A DNA stretch of 5,979 nt, from NCBI GenBank assembly GCA_031274665.1, contig JAISPV010000039.1:1-5979 (forward strand), written 5' to 3'. The position numbers and the translations under genes are program-made. Below the pieces are notes generated by a model. That model saw nothing but the letters and a program-made list of their open reading frames with translations. It was not told the DNA's origin and ran no database searches. The DNA comes from Candidatus Methanoplasma sp. (GTDB lineage: Archaea > Thermoplasmatota > Thermoplasmata > Methanomassiliicoccales > Methanomethylophilaceae). Position 1 is the stretch's first letter, and each line of letters starts with the position of its first letter. Of the stretch, positions 1 through 5,979 are shown piece by piece.

Positions 1-2027
1 TCCGAATCCTGGTCGAAGGAACCTGCGGGAGAGATATGATCGGTGGTTATCGAGTCGCCCAGCATTGCGAGGCATCTCGCCCCTTTTATGCTCTTTATCT
101 CCGGCTCGTCGAACAGCTCATCGAAGAACGGCGGGTTCCTGATGTATGTCGAATCCTCATCCCAGCCGAACAGCGGAGAGTCTGTGCTCTCGATACCGTT
201 CCATCTTTTCGATCCCTTGAAAATATCCTTGTACTGCGATGAGAAGGTCTCGTTCGTTACGTACTTGTCGGTGAGCCTCCTGATCTCCTCGTCGGCAGGC
301 CAGATGTCCCTGAGGTAGATGTCCTTTCCCTTCACGGAGGCGATGGGTTCCTTCTCCATGTCGATATCGACGCGGCCGGCAATGGCGAACGCCACTACCA
401 GCGGGGGAGAAGCAAGATAGTTCGCTTTCACCAGCGGGTGTATCCTTCCCTCGAAGTTCCTGTTGCTTGAGGCTATCGCCGCGGCGACCAGATCGTTCGA
501 TGTTATCTCTTTGCTTACCTCGTCTGAAAGCGGCCCGCTGTTCCCTATGCATGTCATACAGCCATATCCGCAGCATTGGAACCCCATCGCATCAAGATGG
601 GGCTGCAGCCCCGAGTTCTTGAGATATTCCGTGACCGCTTTGGAACCCGGGGCAAGCGACGTTTTGACGTATCTTTTTGGTCTCAGCCCCAGCTCGTCCG
701 CTTTCTTCGCCACCAGCCCGGCGGCGATCATCACCGATGGGTTGGCGGTGTTGGTACATGAGGTGATGGATGCGATCACTAATGAACCGTCGCCCATCTT
801 CTCTCCGGACGGCACCCTCTGCTGTTCGATCTCGAATTCTTTTAAGGCCTCTGAGAACACATTTTTCATTTCGTTGAGGGCTATGCGGTCCTGCGGCCTT
901 TTGTATCCGGCCAAGCAAGGCCTCACGGCCGAGAGGTCCAGTTCCAGGTTGTCTGTGTATTCCGGCTCTCCCTCATACCAGAGCGTCTGCTCTTTGGCGT
1001 ATTTTTCAACGGCGTCGATGTGTTTCGGATCCCTGCCTGTGAGCCTTAGATACTCTATGGTCTTGCCGTCTATCGGACAGTATCCCATCGTCGCACCGTA
1101 CTCCGGCGCCATATTGGCTATTGTCGATCGGTCGGCGAGGCAGAGGTTCTGATAGCCCGGACCATAGAACTCTACGAACTTTCCGACGACCTTCTTTTTC
1201 CTCAGCATCTGCACTACCGTAAGGACAAGGTCGGTGGCGTTGACGCCGGGGGAAAGTTCGTTGGTCAGCCTGAAACCGACTACCTCCGGAATGTCCATGT
1301 AGCTTGGCTGTCCTACCATCACCGCCTCGGCCTCTATCCCTCCTACGCCCCACCCCGCCACTCCGAGCCCGTTTATCTGCGTCGTGTGGGAATCCGTACC
1401 GAAACACGAATCGGGGTATGCTGTCAGGACGCCTTTTTCCTCTTTCACATGGATCAGCGGGGAAAGATACTCAAGGTTCACCTGATGGCAAATCCCGTTC
1501 CCGGGCGGGACCGCCCTGAAGTTGCCGAAAGCCTTCTGCGCCCATTTGAAAAGCGCATATCTCTCGCTGTTCCTACGGAACTCGAGGTCCTCGTTCTTAT
1601 CCTGAGCGTCTGCACAGCCTGCGAAATCGGTCTGTATGGAGTGGTCGATGACCAGGTCTACCGGCACAAGCGGGTTTATCGATCTCGGGTCCTTTCCCAT
1701 AATGGAGACGGCTTCCCTCATTGACGCAAGATCGGCCACGGCCGCACCGCCTGTGAGGTCCTGAAGCAACACTCTCGCAGGCATCCACGGTATGTCGTGT
1801 TCTTCCGTCCCTTTGGGATCCCATGACGCGATCGCCCTTACGTCTTCGTCGGTGATCACTTCTCCGTCCCTGTTCCTGAGCATCGACTCGACAATGACCT
1901 TGATTGAATACGGCATCCTCTTCAGATCCTTGATCACGCCCTGTTTCTCCAGCTCTCTGAGGCTGTAGAACGCTACCTCTCCCTCGTCCGTCTTCAACCT
2001 CTTGGTGCAGCTGCCGATATCTGTCAT
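1..2027 (-). CDS. acnA: Aconitate hydratase, AcnA/IRP1 type (C-terminus beyond window edge)
   Basis: Aconitase interconverts citrate and isocitrate through cis-aconitate in the cytoplasm, using a [4Fe-4S] cluster. The minus-strand frame is open from the ATG at 2027 to the left edge, giving 675 codons with no stop. AcnA/IRP1 proteins have about 890 residues, so roughly the last 210 are missing, including the swivel domain and its GSSRDW-type catalytic serine segment. Visible landmarks are DLVIDHSIQ near the N-terminus, GTDSHTT with His214, GWGVGGIEAEAVM, SCTNT with Cys424, and GYGCMTCIGNSG with Cys490 and Cys493. The three cysteines are the expected cluster ligands. Arg523 and Arg528 lie in SNRNFEGR, and GDSITTDHISPAG begins at residue 657. 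An additional Cys-Cys pair (485-486) sits just before the cluster motif. There is no clear Shine-Dalgarno sequence before the start. In an archaeon of this kind the likely job is supplying 2-oxoglutarate for glutamate; that role is inferred. Family assignment is very secure. Confidence 0.97.
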   Translation of the reverse strand, partial: MTDIGSCTKRLKTDEGEVAFYSLRELEKQGVIKDLKRMPYSIKVIVESMLRNRDGEVITDEDVRAIASWDPKGTEEHDIPWMPARVLLQDLTGGAAVADLASMREAVSIMGKDPRSINPLVPVDLVIDHSIQTDFAGCADAQDKNEDLEFRRNSERYALFKWAQKAFGNFRAVPPGNGICHQVNLEYLSPLIHVKEEKGVLTAYPDSCFGTDSHTTQINGLGVAGWGVGGIEAEAVMVGQPSYMDIPEVVGFRLTNELSPGVNATDLVLTVVQMLRKKKVVGKFVEFYGPGYQNLCLADRSTIANMAPEYGATMGYCPIDGKTIEYLRLTGRDPKHIDAVEKYAKEQTLWYEGEPEYTDNLELDLSAVRPCLAGYKRPQDRIALNEMKNVFSEALKEFEIEQQRVPSGEKMGDGSLVIASITSCTNTANPSVMIAAGLVAKKADELGLRPKRYVKTSLAPGSKAVTEYLKNSGLQPHLDAMGFQCCGYGCMTCIGNSGPLSDEVSKEITSNDLVAAAIASSNRNFEGRIHPLVKANYLASPPLVVAFAIAGRVDIDMEKEPIASVKGKDIYLRDIWPADEEIRRLTDKYVTNETFSSQYKDIFKGSKRWNGIESTDSPLFGWDEDSTYIRNPPFFDELFDEPEIKSIKGARCLAMLGDSITTDHISPAGSFDQDS

Positions 2028-2057
2028 TGTTTTCACTATATTCGCTAACAAAAATAA

Positions 2058-2065
2058 GATATATC
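2058..2065 (-). promoter_or_regulatory. Putative TATA box of the aconitase gene
   Basis: The palindromic octamer GATATATC is centred about 34 bases before the aconitase ATG, in an AT-rich stretch (2041-2066) that contrasts with GC-rich surroundings. Archaeal transcription starts about 26 bases after the TATA centre, which would give a leader of only about 8 bases. A less TATA-like T-rich run (about 2048-2057) is the alternative and would give a leaderless message. The box suggests the aconitase does not depend only on read-through from the upstream CMD gene. Confidence 0.45.
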
Positions 2066-2089
2066 AAGTTTGACCAGATGCGGATGCGG

Positions 2090-2102
2090 CCTTTCGGAAA
2101 GG
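2090..2102. repeat. Small inverted repeat between the CMD gene and the aconitase gene
   Basis: CCTTT and AAAGG are separated by three bases (CGG on the plus strand). The repeat begins 7 bases after the CMD stop in the direction of transcription. In RNA it would form a 5-bp hairpin. No U-run follows it on the minus strand, so it is a poor intrinsic terminator. It could be a weak processing or pausing element, or chance. Confidence 0.3.
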
Positions 2103-2109
2103 GATGATC

Positions 2110-2478
2110 TCAATCCCATTCTTCGAAAAGTCTCGCTATGCCTTCTTTTGCGCATGACCAGCACGGGACGCCGCCTGTCAGTACGGCTACTTGGATGGCC
2201 TCGATGATCTCCTCTTTCGTTGCGCCGTAGTTCTTGGCGACCTTTGCCTGCGGGTATACGCAGTCCTCGCACATCCTTACCGTCACGCACGCAAGCGCAA
2301 TCAGTCTTTTCGTCTTCTTGTCCAGTGCTTTGTCTTCGGTCATGAACCTGTCCATCACGTGGAGGTTCTCCAAGAATCCGGGATTAAGGTCCTTTATCTT
2401 TTTCAGCGTATCGGGCGCGAACCCTCCCATATCATCACACATAGCACAATAATGTTTTTCGGGGTCTTTGCATGACAT
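2110..2478 (-). CDS. Carboxymuconolactone decarboxylase/AhpD-like protein with three CxxC pairs
   Basis: This 122-residue, probably cytoplasmic protein belongs to the CMD/AhpD-like all-helical fold. The family core is visible at residues 57-103: KRLIALACVTVRM, the CEDC pair (Cys70, Cys73), then a GAT-x-EEI-x-EAI segment and a GG turn. AhpD-type members use a CxxC disulfide, with a glutamate three residues before the first cysteine and a histidine four after the second. Here those positions are Val67 and Gln77, so the classical proton relay is absent. Two additional CxxC pairs flank the core, Cys11/Cys14 near the N-terminus and Cys106/Cys109 near the C-terminus; with Cys3 and Cys64 there are eight cysteines. 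ATG 2478 is the first in-frame start after an upstream TGA and has a TATA-like box at a suitable distance. The gene lies upstream of the aconitase on the same strand. Disulfide reductase, metal binding and a decarboxylase-like role all remain possible. The family is fairly sure; the function is unknown. Confidence 0.88.
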   Translation of the reverse strand: MSCKDPEKHYCAMCDDMGGFAPDTLKKIKDLNPGFLENLHVMDRFMTEDKALDKKTKRLIALACVTVRMCEDCVYPQAKVAKNYGATKEEIIEAIQVAVLTGGVPCWSCAKEGIARLFEEWD

Positions 2479-2501
2479 ATTGTTAACATCCTTTCATGCG
2501 T

Positions 2502-2509
2502 TAATATAA
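2502..2509 (-). promoter_or_regulatory. Putative TATA box of the CMD/AhpD-like gene
   Basis: On the minus strand the octamer reads TTATATTA and is centred about 28 bases before the ATG at 2478. That is close to the usual archaeal TATA-to-start distance, so the transcript would begin at or within about two bases of the start codon. Only a weak purine stretch (AAGGATG, 2487-2493) resembles a Shine-Dalgarno site, and it would lie upstream of the predicted transcription start. Confidence 0.6.
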
Positions 2510-2513
2510 TTGT

Positions 2514-2530
2514 CTTTCGTATCTCGAAAG
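2514..2530. repeat. Perfect 6-bp inverted repeat in the divergent promoter region
   Basis: CTTTCG and CGAAAG are separated by TATCT. The element begins five bases upstream of the CMD TATA-like box, between the two divergent genes. Its position is where a transcription factor could touch both promoters or the BRE of the CMD promoter. On the plus strand it is followed shortly by a T5 run, but no gene enters from the left on that strand, so a terminator role is unlikely. An operator is the better guess, and the element is short enough to be chance. Confidence 0.35.
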
Positions 2531-2591
2531 GACCTTTTTCTTCTGAGCTGCGGCAATTGCATACAAGATGGTCTCGGACCCGTTCGTATCT

Positions 2592-2610
2592 GTTAATAAC
2601 TCCTATGAGG
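2592..2610 (+). promoter_or_regulatory. Possible TATA box and Shine-Dalgarno before the PPK2 gene
   Basis: GTTAATAA (2592-2599) is centred about 25 bases before ATG 2621, which would allow a leaderless transcript. GAGG (2607-2610) lies 10 bases before the same ATG and could instead be a ribosome binding site if transcription starts further upstream. Both support ATG 2621 over the in-frame TTG at 2612, which would leave only one base between GAGG and the start. Confidence 0.4.
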
Positions 2611-2620
2611 ATTGTACACT

Positions 2621-4009
2621 ATGCATGCCCTGATACAGCGCAGTCTCGAAAGCAGGCTTAACCAGCTTCAGCAGAAGATACTCAGCGAAGGACTGCCGGT
2701 CCTGATCGTGTTCGAAGGGAACAGCGGAAGGGTGATCGGCCGGGTGAACAGCGAACTGATAAGATGTCTTGAGCCGAGAGGAGTGATCTATAACCACTTC
2801 GATCCGGCTGACGCCGGCGGTCCGAGGTCCATCCTGGAGTTCCTTCAGAACACACCGGGAAAGGGGCAGATAGGACTGTGCGACCGGTCCTGGTATTCCT
2901 CGATCATAGAAAGATACCACGGGGGCGGGAGGAACAAAGAACTTGACCGACTGCTTGACATGGGCAACGATTTCGAAAAGTATCTTGCGCTCAACGGCGT
3001 TCTTCTGATCAAAATACTCCTTATGGCCGACGGGTCCGCCGCAGATGAGTACGGCCCCGTGACGGAAAAGACATCGTTCCTCTCGGCGGACCACATCGAC
3101 CCGGAAAGATACAGCGAAGCGATGTTCGACCGCATCCTCAAAAGAACGGATACGGAACACGCGCCGTGGGATACCGTAACGGCGGGGGACATCAGGAGGA
3201 CGGTCCCGGAAACGACCGAGACCATTGTAAAACGGATAGAGGACAGGCTGAGTTCGGAACCTCCGGCCTATGTTCCGCCGGAGATCAGGGAGAGTTATCC
3301 GAACCCGCGCAGGGAATTTTTGTTCGACGAGGAGTGCGCCCCGTACGAAGAGGTCATGAACGAACTGTCCGAAAGACTGGGAGAGCTGCAGTCGGCCCTT
3401 TCCGTAAGCGATCGTTCTTTGGTGATCTGTTTCGAAGGATGGGATGCGGCGGGAAAGGGTTCGTGCATAAAGCATCTCTGCCATGCGCTCAACCCCAAGG
3501 GCTATAAGGTTATCCAGATCAGAGCTCCGACGGAAGAGGAGACGAAACACACCTACTTGTGGAGGTTCATCGGAGGCATCCCCGCCAAAGGCCGCATCAC
3601 GGTCTTTGACCGGTCATGGTACGGAAGGATGATGGTGGAACCAATCGAAGGCTTCTGCACGGAAGAAGAATACAGAAGATCACCGTTCGAGATCAATACC
3701 TTCGAGAAGATCATGGTCGGCAGCGGCATCATCCTTTTGAAGTTCTGGTTGGACATCACGCCGGACGAACAATTGGCGAGATTCATGAAGAGGACCAAGG
3801 ACCCATTGAAACAGTGGAAGATGACCGACGAGGACTGGCGCAACCGCTCCAAATGGAACGAGTACGAAGCGCACGTGGACGTCATGATGGGATCGACCAA
3901 CACAGACCGCGCTCCCTGGACGGTGATCGGGTCAGACAGCAAGAGATACGCAAGGGTCAAGGTCCTCAAAACGGTCGTGGAAACTTTGGAGAAAGAACTG
4001 AACATCTGA
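2621..4009 (+). CDS. Two-domain PPK2-family polyphosphate:AMP/ADP phosphotransferase
   Basis: This 462-residue cytoplasmic enzyme has two tandem PPK2 domains (about 1-215 and 235-462), the layout of polyphosphate:AMP phosphotransferases. These move phosphate from polyphosphate to a nucleotide, typically AMP to ADP. The C-terminal domain looks active: P-loop EGWDAAGKG with Asp275 and Lys279, the Walker B-like DRSWYGR with Asp330, and a later WKMTDEDWRNRSKW lid segment. The N-terminal domain aligns without gaps around its own P-loop position, but reads EGNSGRVIGR: the aspartate is Ser35 and the lysine is Ile39. Its second motif, DRSWYS with Asp88, is kept. So the N-terminal half is probably a structural or regulatory pseudo-domain. 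Polyphosphate-driven ADP formation would help under low energy or starvation. The gene is divergent from the CMD gene and is followed after 67 bases by the mevalonate operon. AMP as substrate is inferred from the two-domain layout; GMP or nucleoside diphosphates are possible. Confidence 0.93.
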   Translation: MHALIQRSLESRLNQLQQKILSEGLPVLIVFEGNSGRVIGRVNSELIRCLEPRGVIYNHFDPADAGGPRSILEFLQNTPGKGQIGLCDRSWYSSIIERYHGGGRNKELDRLLDMGNDFEKYLALNGVLLIKILLMADGSAADEYGPVTEKTSFLSADHIDPERYSEAMFDRILKRTDTEHAPWDTVTAGDIRRTVPETTETIVKRIEDRLSSEPPAYVPPEIRESYPNPRREFLFDEECAPYEEVMNELSERLGELQSALSVSDRSLVICFEGWDAAGKGSCIKHLCHALNPKGYKVIQIRAPTEEETKHTYLWRFIGGIPAKGRITVFDRSWYGRMMVEPIEGFCTEEEYRRSPFEINTFEKIMVGSGIILLKFWLDITPDEQLARFMKRTKDPLKQWKMTDEDWRNRSKWNEYEAHVDVMMGSTNTDRAPWTVIGSDSKRYARVKVLKTVVETLEKELNI

Positions 4010-4045
4010 CCTTTGTTCGTCAATTGCCGTTACATATATTCGACA

Positions 4046-4057
4046 TTATTAAATATT
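4046..4057 (+). promoter_or_regulatory. Putative TATA box of the mevalonate operon (leaderless start)
   Basis: The stretch TTATTAAATATT contains ATTAAATA, close to the archaeal TATA consensus, centred about 25 bases before the ATG at 4077. Transcription would then start at the start codon itself. No Shine-Dalgarno-like purine tract lies between the box and the ATG, which agrees with a leaderless message. A second AT-rich stretch (4031-4040) could be an alternative box with a leader of about 15 bases. The region also carries the 3' flank of the PPK2 gene, where no strong terminator is visible. Confidence 0.6.
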
Positions 4058-4076
4058 GCCACTCGATGTTTGACCA

Positions 4077-4769
4077 ATGGTAGATGAGTTCAAGGAGAAG
4101 ATAGCGGGGGAGATCACCCTGTCGTCCGAACCGGGGAAGGCGATCCGCAAATGGAGGGAAGAATTCAAACTATCCCAGCATCAGCTTGCGGATGCCATGG
4201 GCATCTCCCACTCCGTGATAAGCGATTACGAGTCCGGGCGCAGAAAATCGCCCGGTGTCAACGTTATCCGGAAGATGGTGAACGCCCTCATAAAACTTGA
4301 TGCGGAGAACGGTTCTCCTGTGGCCTCACGTTACTTACCCAATTTGAAACTTGAGTGCATCATTGCCATGGATGAATTTTCGGAAGGCATAGATGAACAA
4401 AAGTTCATTGAAGCGGTCAGCGGGAAAAACCTGAACACAGAGAAGATGCCTGCAAAGAGGGTCTACGGATATACGATAGTGGACTCCCTGAAGGCGATCC
4501 TCAGCCTGGGTTCGGAAGATTATCTGAAGATATACGGATGGAGTATCGAAAGAGCTTTGATATTCACAAACGTGCACTTCGGACGCTCACCGATGGTCGC
4601 AATAAGGGCTCACCCCCTCACGCCTGCGATGGTCGTGTACCAGCAGCCGGAGAAAACTGACCCGCTCGCTATCAAGCTGGCAAAGCTCGAGGGCATCCCG
4701 CTGGTAGTGACCAATCTCAGCGTGAACGAGATAGTAGAAAGAATGAACAACCTGAAGGAAGGGAAATAA
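4077..4769 (+). CDS. XRE-type HTH transcriptional regulator with uncharacterised C-terminal domain
   Basis: This 230-residue DNA-binding protein probably controls the operon it heads. Residues 20-75 form an XRE/Cro-like helix-turn-helix: RKWREEFKLSQHQLADAMG, then the probable recognition helix around SHSVISDYESGRR (44-56). After a linker (about 80-125) comes a mixed domain (about 127-230) starting KRVYGYT. It includes HFGRSPMVAIRAHPLTPAMVVYQ and ends in a segment rich in hydrophobic strands (LEGIPLVVTNLSVNEIVERM). No catalytic motif is obvious; the shape suggests a small-molecule sensor or dimerisation domain, which is inference. Similar fusion regulators beside HMG-CoA synthase are known in Euryarchaeota (I believe a COG1709-like family; not verified). 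The stop TAA is immediately followed by the ATG of HMG-CoA synthase. The start is supported by the TATA-like box about 25 bases upstream. HTH identity is sure; target and ligand are not shown. Confidence 0.9.
   Translation: MVDEFKEKIAGEITLSSEPGKAIRKWREEFKLSQHQLADAMGISHSVISDYESGRRKSPGVNVIRKMVNALIKLDAENGSPVASRYLPNLKLECIIAMDEFSEGIDEQKFIEAVSGKNLNTEKMPAKRVYGYTIVDSLKAILSLGSEDYLKIYGWSIERALIFTNVHFGRSPMVAIRAHPLTPAMVVYQQPEKTDPLAIKLAKLEGIPLVVTNLSVNEIVERMNNLKEGK
4756..4763 (+). promoter_or_regulatory. Shine-Dalgarno site of HMG-CoA synthase
   Basis: The purine tract AAGGAAGGG (4755-4763) lies within the last codons of the regulator, six bases before ATG 4770. It explains how the second gene is translated although no intergenic base separates it from the regulator. 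This contrasts with the SD-less start of the first gene of the operon. Confidence 0.7.
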
Positions 4770-5822
4770 ATGGATGTAGGAATTGTAAGCTACGGCGCGT
4801 ACAGCCCCCGTTACAGGATCAAACCCGAGGAGATCGGGAGGATCTGGGGAGTGGACGGCAAAGGAATGGGGAAGGGGCTGATGATCTATCAGAAGTCTGT
4901 TCCCGGAGTCGACGAGGACGTTATAACAATATCAACAGAGGCCGCAAGGTACATGATGGCAAGGGTCCCGGGTGTCAACCCGAAGGACATCGGCGCATTG
5001 TATGTGGGTTCGGAATCGCACCCGTATGCGGTTAAGCCGACCGGGACGATCGTCTCTGAGGCTATCGAAGCGACACCTAATTTGACGGTCGCGGACCTGG
5101 AATTCGCATGCAAGGCCGGGACAGCGGGAATGCAGATGTGCATGGGGATGGTCGCGTCCGGAATGATAAAATACGGAGTGGCGATCGGCGCGGACACAGC
5201 CCAGGGAGCGCCTGGAGATGCATTGGAGTTTTCCGCATCCGCCGGAGGGGCCGCCTTCCTGATCGGAAGCGAGAAGGTCATCGCCAAGATCAACAAGACA
5301 CTCAGTTTCACAACGGACACCCCCGACTTCTGGAGAAGAGAAGGTCAGCCGTACCCGCTCCACGGAGGAAGGTTCACCGGTGACCCGGCGTACTTCAAGC
5401 ACATTACATCCGCGGCAAAGATGCTCCTTGCCGAGATGGGGACAACACCTCAGGATTACAAATACGCCATTTTCCACCAGCCGAACGGAAAGTTCCCGAC
5501 GAGGGTCGCGGGAATGGTCGGTTTCACCCCGGAGCAGATCGAGGCCGGACTGCTGACGCCCAACATCGGCAACACGTACAGCGGGTCCGTCCCGTTGGGA
5601 TTGTCGGCAGTTCTGGACAAAGCGGTGCCCGGAGACAGGATCTTCGTCACGTCGTACGGTTCCGGAGCAGGGAGCGACGCCTTTGACATAACTGTCACAG
5701 ACGAAATAAAGAACTATCAGAGGAACAACGCCCCGACCGTCGAGAAGGTCATGGCCAACCCCGTCTACGTGGACTATGGATTGTACACGAAATACAGGGG
5801 AATGATCGTTATGCCGGAGTGA
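4770..5822 (+). CDS. Hydroxymethylglutaryl-CoA synthase, archaeal type
   Basis: HMG-CoA synthase condenses acetyl-CoA with acetoacetyl-CoA to give HMG-CoA, the committed precursor of mevalonate and archaeal isoprenoid lipids; it is cytoplasmic. The protein has 350 residues, the normal size for the archaeal thiolase-fold enzyme. The catalytic triad is visible: Glu82 in [12 protein letters not shown], the nucleophile Cys114 in [12 protein letters not shown], and His236 in [10 protein letters not shown]. Cys114 and Glu82 match the numbering I recall for the methanogen enzyme. A glycine-rich [11 protein letters not shown] loop (about 295-305) closes the thiolase fold. The N-terminus, [18 protein letters not shown], is typical, and the start has a good Shine-Dalgarno tract. 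It abuts the regulator and is followed five bases later by the thiolase. In archaea these two enzymes form a complex, bridged by a DUF35 protein, that channels acetoacetyl-CoA; the same assembly is inferred here. Identification is very secure. Confidence 0.97.
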   Translation: MDVGIVSYGAYSPRYRIKPEEIGRIWGVDGKGMGKGLMIYQKSVPGVDEDVITISTEAARYMMARVPGVNPKDIGALYVGSESHPYAVKPTGTIVSEAIEATPNLTVADLEFACKAGTAGMQMCMGMVASGMIKYGVAIGADTAQGAPGDALEFSASAGGAAFLIGSEKVIAKINKTLSFTTDTPDFWRREGQPYPLHGGRFTGDPAYFKHITSAAKMLLAEMGTTPQDYKYAIFHQPNGKFPTRVAGMVGFTPEQIEAGLLTPNIGNTYSGSVPLGLSAVLDKAVPGDRIFVTSYGSGAGSDAFDITVTDEIKNYQRNNAPTVEKVMANPVYVDYGLYTKYRGMIVMPE

Positions 5823-5823
5823 T
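5816..5823 (+). promoter_or_regulatory. Shine-Dalgarno site of the thiolase gene
   Basis: GGAGTGAT overlaps the HMG-CoA synthase stop codon and differs by one missing G from the full GGAGGTGAT complement of the 16S rRNA tail. The GGAG core ends eight bases before ATG 5828. It fixes the thiolase start and indicates translation from the same polycistronic message. Confidence 0.75.
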
Positions 5824-5827
5824 ATAA

Positions 5828-5979
<152 letters not shown>

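Noticed and set aside
463..1152. Plus-strand open frame (229 codons) in the left third
   Set aside because: It is antisense to the continuous aconitase frame, which carries the cluster motifs exactly in this stretch. The antisense translation is Ser-rich and unrecognisable.
1..2027. Possibility that the aconitase is a broken pseudogene, since the minus strand shows several shorter overlapping open frames
   Set aside because: Reading codon by codon from ATG 2027 gives 675 sense codons without a stop or frameshift, with family motifs throughout. The gene is simply cut by the window edge.
2514..2540. Inverted repeat followed by T5 as an intrinsic terminator on the plus strand
   Set aside because: No plus-strand gene precedes it; both genes to the left are on the minus strand. 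A six-base stem is also weak.
2612..2620. TTG at 2612 as the PPK2 start, three codons earlier
   Set aside because: The GAGG tract would be only one base away, too close for a ribosome binding site, whereas ATG 2621 has a workable spacing and a standard start codon.
2603..3550. Long minus-strand open frame (315 codons) opposite the PPK2 gene
   Set aside because: It is antisense to a well-supported PPK2 gene with clear motifs. Its translation is rich in Arg, Phe and Val with no recognisable family, as expected of a shadow frame in GC-rich DNA.
2068..4076. Shared 9-mer GTTTGACCA at 2068-2076 and 4068-4076
   Set aside because: The two copies lie in different orientations relative to their genes and have no further similarity around them, so this is most likely chance.

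Overview
The window is a compact, gene-dense piece of an archaeal chromosome. Three things point to Archaea: an archaeal-type HMG-CoA synthase followed directly by a thiolase, an archaeal fusion regulator placed in front of them, and AT-rich TATA-like boxes about 25 to 34 bases before start codons with little Shine-Dalgarno signal. The moderately GC-rich sequence, with frequent AGG/AGA and ATA codons, and the gene types would fit the Thermoplasmatota, possibly a Methanomassiliicoccales-like methanogen. That placement is an inference from general resemblance, not from a marker gene.

Minus-strand block (1-2478). A 122-residue carboxymuconolactone decarboxylase (CMD)/AhpD-like protein with three CxxC pairs (2110-2478) lies upstream of an AcnA/IRP1-type aconitase. 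The aconitase reads from 2027 to the left edge without a stop and is cut by the window end. It gives 675 of roughly 890 expected residues and includes all three Fe-S cluster cysteines. The 82-base gap between the two genes has its own TATA-like box, so the aconitase can probably be transcribed separately.

Divergent intergenic region (2479-2620). It contains a good TATA-like box for the CMD gene, a weaker one for the rightward gene and a short perfect inverted repeat.

Plus-strand block (2621-5979). First is a two-domain PPK2-family polyphosphate:nucleotide phosphotransferase. Its N-terminal domain has lost the P-loop lysine and aspartate, while its C-terminal domain looks intact. After 67 bases comes a mevalonate-pathway operon: an XRE-type HTH regulator with an uncharacterised C-terminal domain, HMG-CoA synthase starting on the base after the regulator's stop, and the first 50 codons of an archaeal acetoacetyl-CoA thiolase. 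Thiolase condenses two acetyl-CoA and HMG-CoA synthase adds a third. This starts archaeal isoprenoid lipid synthesis, and the regulator is well placed to control it.

The ordinary functions are clear. The least ordinary items are the inverted asymmetry of the PPK2 domains, the AhpD-like protein without the usual Glu/His relay but with extra CxxC pairs, and the regulator's uncharacterised sensor-like domain. No mobile element, CRISPR array, tRNA or rRNA was seen.
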